Positions 26,998 through 32,716 of a DNA stretch of 32,716 nucleotides are shown here, in pieces (position 1 is the first letter of the stretch; each line of letters starts with the position of its first letter). Source of the stretch: Propionibacterium sp. (GTDB lineage Bacteria; Actinomycetota; Actinomycetes; Propionibacteriales; Propionibacteriaceae); assembly GCA_012839035.1 (NCBI GenBank), contig DUOB01000057.1, forward strand, positions 1 to 32,716, written 5' to 3'. The notes beneath the pieces were generated by a model, which did not search any database, was not told the origin of the DNA, and saw only the letters and a list, made by a program, of their open reading frames with translations. Position numbers and translations under genes: made by a program.

Positions 26998-27552
26998 ATG
27001 ACTCCATCAGTTCGCCCGCTCGACCCGAGGCAGAGTCCTCTGGTCATCGACACCCATGATCTGGGGCGTCAGGCGGGGGCGCTTCGGGAGCTCACCACTT
27101 CCGTCCCAGCTCCTGAAGGAATCGGCAGCGACATAATCGGCGTACCACCGGCGTCGCCCATTGCTCTCGATCTTCGGCTCGAGTCTGTGGTGGACGGCGT
27201 CCTGGTCACCGGCACGGCTGCGGTCAGCGTGGCGGGTGAGTGCGGGCGTTGCCTGGAGCCGATCGAGTTTCCGGTCGAGATCGACATCCAGGAGCTCTAT
27301 CTCTATCCCGGCGCTGAGGCTGACGATGTCGAGGCCAGTCGGATCGTGGGCGAGTTGATCGACCTCGAGCCGCTGGTTCGTGACGAGGTGGTGCTGGAAC
27401 TGCCGTTCATGCCGCTGTGTCGGGAGGATTGCGCGGGTTTGTGCCAGACCTGTGGCGCCAACCTCAATGCAGACCCCGAGCACAGTCATGGCGACCGGAT
27501 CGATCCCCGGTGGGAAGATCTGGCCGCTTGGCGTGACGCGCAGGACAACTGA
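26998..27552 (+). CDS. DUF177 (YceD-like) domain protein
   Basis: This 184-residue protein belongs to the DUF177/YceD family that is almost always encoded before rpmF and is linked to 23S rRNA or large-subunit assembly in plants and bacteria. Family landmarks are CGRC in GECGRCLEPIEFPVEI, the acidic middle section, and the cysteine-rich tail CREDCAGLCQTCGANLN. The ATG at 26998 was chosen because GGAAGG lies 6-7 bases upstream. The gene is separated from rpmF by 73 bases that contain a perfect hairpin. Confidence 0.9.
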   Translation: MTPSVRPLDPRQSPLVIDTHDLGRQAGALRELTTSVPAPEGIGSDIIGVPPASPIALDLRLESVVDGVLVTGTAAVSVAGECGRCLEPIEFPVEIDIQELYLYPGAEADDVEASRIVGELIDLEPLVRDEVVLELPFMPLCREDCAGLCQTCGANLNADPEHSHGDRIDPRWEDLAAWRDAQDN

Positions 27553-27571
27553 ACTCACCACAGCGCACCGA

Positions 27572-27601
27572 CCGTCCGGCACCCAGCCGGTTGCCGGACG
27601 G
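27572..27601 (+). repeat. 10-bp perfect hairpin between the DUF177 gene and rpmF
   Basis: CCGTCCGGCA (27572-27581) pairs exactly with TGCCGGACGG (27592-27601) over a 10-base loop; an outer A-T pair can extend the stem to 11 bp. No T-run follows. It may be an attenuator, a processing site or a stabiliser of the rpmF message. Confidence 0.7.
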
Positions 27602-27625
27602 TGCTCGTTCGACTAGGAGAAAATC

Positions 27626-27817
27626 GTGGCCGTTCCGAAGCGGAAAATGTCGCGCAGCAACACCCGCCATCGTCGTGCCCAGTGGAAGACCTCTGCGCCC
27701 ACGCTGGTGACCTGCGTCAATCCGACGTGTCGTGAGAAGCACCTGCCGCACACCGCCTGCCCTGCGTGCGGTCAATACGGCCCGCGCGCCGCTCGCCGTC
27801 AGGTCCTCGAGTCCTGA
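27626..27817 (+). CDS. rpmF: 50S ribosomal protein L32
   Basis: This 63-residue protein begins [20 protein letters not shown] after the initiator, the standard L32 start. It carries a zinc-ribbon pattern: Cys in VTCVNPTC, then [11 protein letters not shown]. The GTG at 27626 has AGGAG about 7-8 bases upstream. It sits in the usual DUF177-rpmF-rnc order. L32 binds 23S rRNA in the large subunit. Confidence 0.97.
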   Translation: MAVPKRKMSRSNTRHRRAQWKTSAPTLVTCVNPTCREKHLPHTACPACGQYGPRAARRQVLES

Positions 27818-27873
27818 CACACCGGGCTGATCTGCTCCAGCCCTCGCCCGGGGAAGAACCCGAGCAGACCGGT

Positions 27874-28611
27874 GTGGAGCTCTTGTGCGAAGAGTTGGGG
27901 ATCCCTTTGGATCCCCAACTCTTCGAGCTTGCGCGCACGCACCGATCGTTCGCCTATGAAAACGGTGGTTTGCCGACCAACGAGCGTCTGGAATTCCTGG
28001 GTGACTCCGTGTTGGGCGTGGTGGTGACCGAACACCTCTATGTGACCCACCCGGATCTCAGCGAGGGAGAGCTCGCGAAGCTGCGGGCCGCTGTCGTGAA
28101 CGCGCGTGCCCTCGCCGGTGTCGCGCGAGGGCTGGGGGTCGGCTCACTCGTGCGCCTGGGGCGGGGCGAGATCGCCACCGGCGGCCACGACAAATCCTCG
28201 ATTCTTGCCGACTGCATGGAAGCGCTGATCGGTGCCTGCTATCTCACCCATGGGATCGAGGGTGCCCGTGTCTTCGTCCATCACCTTTTTGACCCGTTGA
28301 TGGAAAAGGCCGCCAGCCTTGGTGCGGGCCTCGACTGGAAGACGTCACTCCAGGAGTTGGCGGCTGCGCTGGGATTCGGTGCGCCCCGTTATGACGTCCT
28401 GGAATCCGGGCCCGACCACGACAAGCGGTTCGAGGCCTGGGCGGTGGTCGGTGGAGTGCGGCGCGGGCCGGGGCGCGGGCGCAACAAGAAGACCGCGGAG
28501 CAGGAAGCGGCGGGGATCGCCTTCGCCGAGTTGCAGAAGGAGACGGCAGCCGTGGCCGAGAACACCTCCAGCCGCTCCGGCGCGGAGGACAGCGGTGCCG
28601 GAACTTCCTGA
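27874..28611 (+). CDS. rnc: Ribonuclease III
   Basis: This 245-residue enzyme cleaves double-stranded RNA in rRNA maturation and mRNA control. The RNase III signature ERLEFLGDS is at residues 37-45 with catalytic Glu40 and Asp44; the second catalytic pair lies in [15 protein letters not shown]. The dsRNA-binding domain follows from about residue 155 ([35 protein letters not shown]). The GTG at 27874 gives the usual start [13 protein letters not shown]; its ribosome binding site is weak, and a CTG overlapping the rpmF stop (27814) is a less likely alternative. A perfect 17-bp inverted repeat lies inside codons 5-18. The 3' end overlaps mutM by 17 bases. Confidence 0.95.
   Translation: MELLCEELGIPLDPQLFELARTHRSFAYENGGLPTNERLEFLGDSVLGVVVTEHLYVTHPDLSEGELAKLRAAVVNARALAGVARGLGVGSLVRLGRGEIATGGHDKSSILADCMEALIGACYLTHGIEGARVFVHHLFDPLMEKAASLGAGLDWKTSLQELAAALGFGAPRYDVLESGPDHDKRFEAWAVVGGVRRGPGRGRNKKTAEQEAAGIAFAELQKETAAVAENTSSRSGAEDSGAGTS
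27888..27925 (+). promoter_or_regulatory. Perfect 17-bp stem-loop inside rnc, candidate RNase III autoregulatory site
   Basis: CGAAGAGTTGGGGATCC (27888-27904) is the exact reverse complement of GGATCCCCAACTCTTCG (27909-27925), with a CTTT loop. In mRNA this is a long uninterrupted duplex starting 14 bases after the rnc start codon. RNase III is known to limit its own expression by cutting its own transcript in E. coli (leader) and Streptomyces (absB operon). The hairpin could also hinder ribosome loading. The structure is seen directly; the function is inferred. Confidence 0.75.
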
Positions 28612-29488
28612 GGTCGAGGTCGTCCGCCGTGGGCTCAGGCCGCATCTCGTCGGTCGCCGGATCGTGGCCGTCGAGATCCTTCACCCGAGGCCGGTGCGAC
28701 GACACCTTGCGGGTCCACAGGATTTCGCTGCCACGCTGATCGGCCGAGAATTCGCCGAACCTCGACGACGCGGAAAGTACCTGTGGCTGCCCTTTGTCGA
28801 TGGCGACGCACTGCTCGTCCATCTCGGCATGAGTGGACAATTCCGCACCGCCGATCCGGGCCTGCCGGATGCCCGCCACACCCGGGTGCGCTTCACCTTC
28901 GGTGACGGCGGACACGAGGTGCGCTTCGTCGATCAGCGGATGTTCGGCGGACTGTCCCTGTCGGTCGGTGGCGCCGAACTCCCGTCAGAGATCGCGCACA
29001 TCGCCCTCGATCCGTTCGATCCGGAATTCGACATCGATGGGATTGCCCGGCGGATCCGTACGAAACGGTCCGGGATCAAGAGACTGCTCCTGGATCAGAC
29101 GGTCGTCTCCGGCATCGGCAACATTTATGCCGACGAGGCTCTCTGGCGGTCGCGTCTCCACTACGGCAAGCCCGGCGACACGCTCACCAGGGCAAGCGCG
29201 GTCGGAGTGTTGTCAGCCGCACGCGAGGTGATGCAGGATGCACTGAGCGAGGGCGGCACATCATTCGACGCTCTCTATGTCAACGTGAACGGCGAGTCGG
29301 GATATTTCGACCGGTCACTGAACGCCTATGGTCAGGAGGGGCTGCCCTGTCCCCGATGCGGCACTCCTATCCGGCGGGAGGCATTCATGAACCGCTCGTC
29401 CTATCGGTGTCCGCGTTGCCAGCGTGCGCCCCGGAGGCACGCGACAGCCGGAATCCGGCCGGTGGGGCATAGATTGGGCCAATCGTGA
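28595..29488 (+). CDS. mutM: Formamidopyrimidine-DNA glycosylase (MutM/Fpg)
   Basis: This 297-residue base-excision repair enzyme removes 8-oxoguanine and formamidopyrimidines. After removal of the initiator, the protein starts [13 protein letters not shown], with the catalytic N-terminal Pro and Glu. Lys in RRRGKYLWL, the helix-two-turn-helix region [15 protein letters not shown], and a C-terminal zinc finger (CPRCGTPI ... YRCPRCQ) are intact. The GTG at 28595 follows GGAGGA and overlaps the rnc end by 17 bases. Its stop overlaps the gtrA-family start (GTGA). Confidence 0.96.
   Translation: MPELPEVEVVRRGLRPHLVGRRIVAVEILHPRPVRRHLAGPQDFAATLIGREFAEPRRRGKYLWLPFVDGDALLVHLGMSGQFRTADPGLPDARHTRVRFTFGDGGHEVRFVDQRMFGGLSLSVGGAELPSEIAHIALDPFDPEFDIDGIARRIRTKRSGIKRLLLDQTVVSGIGNIYADEALWRSRLHYGKPGDTLTRASAVGVLSAAREVMQDALSEGGTSFDALYVNVNGESGYFDRSLNAYGQEGLPCPRCGTPIRREAFMNRSSYRCPRCQRAPRRHATAGIRPVGHRLGQS
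29470..29475 (+). promoter_or_regulatory. Possible -10 box within mutM for the GtrA-family gene
   Basis: TAGATT lies 9 bases before the GTG at 29485 and inside the last codons of mutM. The gene is also translationally coupled, so the box may be redundant or coincidental. Confidence 0.3.
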
Positions 29489-30189
29489 AGAAGCTCGGCA
29501 ACTATGTTTTCGTCCGCCATCGCCACAACTGGATCCAGTTGTTCAAATTCGGCATGGTCGGCGGGTCGGGCGTTCTCGTCAACCTCGTGGTGACCGTGAT
29601 CGCGAACAGGCTGTTCCCGCTCTATCACGGCATCGCCGTGGATCTGCCGTTCACCGCATTCAACATCCGCTGGTATCACGTCATCACCACCATCGCCTTC
29701 CTGGTCGCGAACATCTGGAACTTCCAGCTGAATCGGACCTGGACCTTCAAGTCCGGCAAGCACGCGGGCTGGTTCAAGGAATTCTTCCCGTTCCTGACGA
29801 CGGGCCTGGTCGCCTATGCGGTCGGACAGGTCCTGATCACCCTCATGCTGAAGCCCGGGTCCCCCCTCGAGCTTCAGCACTGGTTCGGGTTTCTCGATGA
29901 TTCGACCGGATTCCGCACCGCGCTCTATTGGGCCAACCTGATCCAGATCATCATCACCATGCCCGTCAACTTCATCGTGAACAAGCTCTGGACCTTCCGC
30001 GCAGTCCGGGAGAGCCGTGGGAAACCCGACGCCGAACTGCCCATGGTCGCCTCAGCGGTGGCCCCTGAGGTGGTCGACAGGACCGGGCGTCCCATCCCGG
30101 AGGAGGAAACGATCCGACTCCGGATCCGGGATAGGGAGAAGCGGCCCGAGCACCCCGATGAGCAGACGGCCGAGGATCACGAGGACTGA
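29485..30189 (+). CDS. GtrA-family membrane protein
   Basis: This 234-residue protein has four predicted transmembrane segments (about residues 25-47, 70-90, 105-130 and 148-172) and the GtrA signatures [36 protein letters not shown] and [11 protein letters not shown]. GtrA proteins help translocate lipid-linked sugars (bactoprenol-phosphate-glucose in phage seroconversion; related proteins act in arabinogalactan or teichoic-acid pathways). A charged, Pro- and Glu-rich cytoplasmic tail of about 60 residues is longer than usual. The GTG overlaps the mutM stop. The smc gene follows after 3 bases, an unusual neighbour that suggests co-transcription rather than shared function. Confidence 0.88.
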   Translation: MKKLGNYVFVRHRHNWIQLFKFGMVGGSGVLVNLVVTVIANRLFPLYHGIAVDLPFTAFNIRWYHVITTIAFLVANIWNFQLNRTWTFKSGKHAGWFKEFFPFLTTGLVAYAVGQVLITLMLKPGSPLELQHWFGFLDDSTGFRTALYWANLIQIIITMPVNFIVNKLWTFRAVRESRGKPDAELPMVASAVAPEVVDRTGRPIPEEETIRLRIRDREKRPEHPDEQTAEDHED

Positions 30190-30192
30190 CCG

Positions 30193-32716
30193 GTGCACCT
30201 GAAGTCCCTGACGTTGCGTGGCTTCAAGTCCTTCGCCTCGGCCACGACCCTCAACTTCGAACCGGGCATCACGTGCGTCGTGGGACCGAATGGCTCCGGC
30301 AAATCCAACGTTGTGGATGCTCTTGCGTGGGTGATGGGTGCCCAGGCGGCCAAGTCACTGCGCGGCGGCAAGATGGAGGACGTCATCTTCGCCGGCACAT
30401 CCGGGCGGGCACCGCTGGGCCGGGCCGAAGTCTCCCTGACGATCGACAACACCGACGGTGCCCTGCCGATCGACTACACCGAGGTCACGATCTCCCGGAC
30501 GATGTTCCGCAACGGCGGCTCGGACTATGCCATCAACGGTCGCAGCTGCCGGTTGCTGGACGTGCAGGAGCTGCTCAGCGATTCCGGCATCGGCCGCGAG
30601 ATGCACGTCATCGTGGGGCAGGGCCAACTTGACTCCATCCTGCAGGCGACCCCGGAGGGCCGTCGGGGTTTCATCGAGGAAGCCGCAGGCGTACTCAAAC
30701 ACCGCAAGCGCAAGGAAAAGGCCCTCCGCAAACTGGAGTCGACCGAGGCGAACCTCAACCGACTCAACGACCTCATCGGTGAGATTCGCCGCCAGCTCAA
30801 GCCCCTGGGGCGGCAGGCGGACGTGGCGCGTCGCGCGGCGGTGATCCAGGCGGAGGTACGCGACGCCCGGGCACGTCTCCTGGCCGACGATCTGGTCCAG
30901 GCACAGCTCGCGCTGGCCTCCGACCTGAAGGACGACACGGCGCTGCGGACGCGGCGCGACGACGTGGAGCGGGCACTGGAGGCGGCCCGCGAAACGGAGG
31001 CCGAGGCCGAGGAGTCCGCCCGGATGGCGCAGCCGGCGGTCACGGCGGCGCAGGAAACCTGGTACGCGCTCGCCGGGCTCGCGGAACGTGTGACCACGAC
31101 GATCCAAGTGGCGGGTGAACGGTTGCGCAGCGCATCGGCGGACCCCGGGGACGTGCGTCAGGGGCGGGATCCCGATCAGCTTGAAGCGGATGCCAAGCGC
31201 ATCGAGGCGGAGGAGCGCGAGCTCCGGGCCGAGACCGAGCGTTTGGCCGCCGCCCTCGCGGACGCCGGACAGATCCGTGCGGACTCCGAAGAGGCGCACG
31301 CGAACGAGGAGAAGCGGATCAACGTCCAGCTCCGAGCGATCGCGGACCGGCGGGAAGGGTTGGCGCGGCTGCAGGGGCAGGTCGCGTCCGCGCGCACCAG
31401 GACCGAATCGGTCGTTGCCGAGCTGGGCAGACTCGCCGAGGCCAGGGACGCAGCCCTGCAGCGGGCGGATCGAGCGCGGCGGGAGTTCACTCTCCAGGAG
31501 ACCCGGGTCGCCGGTCTGGACGCCGGTGAGGGGAACCTGGACGCCGACCACGAAGCGGCCGAGACCCAACTCGCCCAAGTGGAGGCGGAGCTCGCCCACC
31601 TGCGCCACCAGGAGCAGACCGCCAACGCCGACCGCGCTGCCGCAGTGGCCCGGCTGGAGGCCCTGCGCCTCGGTCTCGAACGCAAGGACGCCTCGGCGGC
31701 ACTGCTCGCGGCCACCGATCGCATGAGCGGGCTGCTCGGATCCGTGGCCGCGCTGGTGCAGGTCGAAGAGGGATTCGAAACCGCCGTGGCGGCCGCCCTG
31801 GGATCCGCCGCCGACGCGGTCGCCGTGACTGATGTCGATGCGGCGGTCGCCGCGTTCGATCTGCTGCACGCCGAGGACCTCGGGCGTGCCGGGCTGGTGC
31901 TGCGCGGTGCGGAGGGCCAGAACGACGCGTGGCCGGCGTTGCCCGCGGGTGCCCGGTATGCCATGGACGCATTGACCTGTGACGACCAACTGCGTGCGCC
32001 CCTGGCCCGGGTCCTGCACAAGGTCGCAGTCGTGGACGACCTGCCCGCGGCGCGGCAACTGCTTGAGGAGCTGCCGGAGGTCACCGCCGTGACGCGGACC
32101 GGAGATCTGCTGTCGCTCTGGTTCGCCAGCGGGGGTTCTGCGGGCACCCAGTCCCTCCTTGAGGTGCAGGCGGCTGTCGACGCCGCCGAACAGCAATTGG
32201 TCGAGGCCAACCACACGGTCGAGCGGCTGCGCTTCGGCGTGAGCGAGCTGGAGGCCCGCCATGCCGACACGCTCGGCGAGGTGGAGCGAACGCTGGAGCG
32301 CCTGCACGAGTCCGATGCCGTCATGGCCGCCCTCGCCGAGGAGCTGGGGCAACTCCAGACCAGTGCCGCCCAGGCAGCCGGGGAAGCCGACCGACTCACG
32401 GTCGCCATGACTAGAGCCGAGGAAGCACAGACCGCGGCCACATCCCAGCTCGCCGACCTCGAGGAGCGGCTCGCGGCGGCGGCCGCCGAGGAGATCGACG
32501 AAGACGTGGACCTGAGCGAGCGGGACCGCCTGGCGGAGCTCGCACGCGGCGCCCGACAGACCGAACTGGATGCGCGCCTGGCGTTGCGTACGTCCGAGGA
32601 GCGGGTCCGGGCACTGTCCGGACGGGCGGACTCGCTGCGCCGTGCTGCCCAGGGCGAGCGTCAGGCCCGTGCCCGCGCGGAGGAACGCCGGCGCCGCCTC
32701 CTGATCGAGGCGGCCG
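30193..32716 (+). CDS. smc: Chromosome segregation protein SMC, N-terminal part
   Basis: The gene runs off the right edge after 841 codons; about 350 more are expected. SMC forms a ring-shaped ATPase with ScpA/ScpB that compacts and separates chromosomes. The N-terminal ATPase half has Walker A GPNGSGKS (residues 31-38) after HLKSLTLRGFKSFASATTL, the Q-loop MHVIVGQGQLDSIL and the adjacent RRGFIEEAAGVLKHRKRK. A coiled coil spans about residues 165-505, the hinge starts near residue 513 (GLLGSVAALVQVEEGFETAV) and extends to about 630, and the returning coiled coil follows. The signature motif and Walker B lie outside. The GTG at 30193 follows GAGG, 3 bases after the GtrA-family stop. Confidence 0.95.
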   Translation, partial: MHLKSLTLRGFKSFASATTLNFEPGITCVVGPNGSGKSNVVDALAWVMGAQAAKSLRGGKMEDVIFAGTSGRAPLGRAEVSLTIDNTDGALPIDYTEVTISRTMFRNGGSDYAINGRSCRLLDVQELLSDSGIGREMHVIVGQGQLDSILQATPEGRRGFIEEAAGVLKHRKRKEKALRKLESTEANLNRLNDLIGEIRRQLKPLGRQADVARRAAVIQAEVRDARARLLADDLVQAQLALASDLKDDTALRTRRDDVERALEAARETEAEAEESARMAQPAVTAAQETWYALAGLAERVTTTIQVAGERLRSASADPGDVRQGRDPDQLEADAKRIEAEERELRAETERLAAALADAGQIRADSEEAHANEEKRINVQLRAIADRREGLARLQGQVASARTRTESVVAELGRLAEARDAALQRADRARREFTLQETRVAGLDAGEGNLDADHEAAETQLAQVEAELAHLRHQEQTANADRAAAVARLEALRLGLERKDASAALLAATDRMSGLLGSVAALVQVEEGFETAVAAALGSAADAVAVTDVDAAVAAFDLLHAEDLGRAGLVLRGAEGQNDAWPALPAGARYAMDALTCDDQLRAPLARVLHKVAVVDDLPAARQLLEELPEVTAVTRTGDLLSLWFASGGSAGTQSLLEVQAAVDAAEQQLVEANHTVERLRFGVSELEARHADTLGEVERTLERLHESDAVMAALAEELGQLQTSAAQAAGEADRLTVAMTRAEEAQTAATSQLADLEERLAAAAAEEIDEDVDLSERDRLAELARGARQTELDARLALRTSEERVRALSGRADSLRRAAQGERQARARAEERRRRLLIEAA

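Noticed and set aside
27814..27873. A CTG start for rnc overlapping the rpmF stop
   Set aside because: CTG starts are rare, and the extra 20 residues lack RNase III similarity. The GTG at 27874 gives the normal start, though its ribosome binding site is weak.
30355..32352. A 665-codon minus-strand frame opposite smc
   Set aside because: The plus strand encodes SMC with Walker A, Q-loop, coiled coils and hinge. The antisense frame is a shadow of the coiled-coil codons.

Overview
The window is GC-rich chromosomal DNA from an actinobacterium, most likely a relative of the Propionibacteriaceae; genus is not resolvable by eye. Support comes from the strongly G/C-biased third positions, many GTG starts, TANNNT -10 boxes placed 6-9 bases before start codons (leaderless style), four-cysteine L28 and L32 proteins, an LmeA-like DUF2993 protein, and the actinobacterial gene order recG..rsmD-coaD-(DivIVA-like)-DUF177-rpmF-rnc-mutM-(gtrA)-smc. 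No tRNA, rRNA, CRISPR array, insertion sequence or prophage was seen.

Layout. 1-2550: the start of a membrane protein (minus strand, cut by the window edge), then a glycerophosphodiester phosphodiesterase and a phospholipase D/cardiolipin-synthase-like protein. 2551-9218: a YqeY-like protein, rpsO with its promoter and terminator, a lipoprotein with a solute-binding and a VWA-like domain (broken by a one-base frameshift), pnp, and an M16 protease. 9219-14732: dapB, a DUF2993 protein, a GNAT acetyltransferase, a PucR-type regulator and RNase J. 14733-15109: rpmB with promoter and terminator.

15148-22174 (minus strand) is the most distinctive region. It is a seven-gene, almost gapless operon related to the ebo cluster, which is known from cyanobacteria, pseudomonads, Bacteroidetes and eustigmatophyte endosymbionts. 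In transcription order it holds an inositol-3-phosphate-synthase-like protein (frameshifted), a UbiA-type prenyltransferase (EboC-like), a TIM-barrel isomerase, EboA, a TatD-like hydrolase (EboB), a second longer TIM-barrel protein (EboE) and an alkaline-phosphatase-superfamily protein (EboF). The canonical 3-dehydroquinate-synthase-like EboD is not present. The inositol-phosphate-synthase-like enzyme sits in the operon instead, so the cluster may make or move a cyclitol- or sugar-derived isoprenoid metabolite. That role is inference.

22388-32716: recG, a convergent flavin/PPOX-like protein, rsmD-coaD (translationally coupled), a small coiled-coil DivIVA/SepIVA-like protein, then DUF177-rpmF-rnc-mutM-gtrA-smc, where most junctions overlap or nearly touch. 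smc runs off the right edge. Inside the 5' end of rnc is a perfect 17-bp inverted repeat with a 4-base loop, a strong candidate for an RNase III autoregulatory cleavage site.

Two genes carry apparent single-base frameshifts at G/C runs while both halves keep clear family similarity. They may be sequencing errors or recent mutations. All functional calls come from reading the sequence and from recalled family knowledge; no database search was run.
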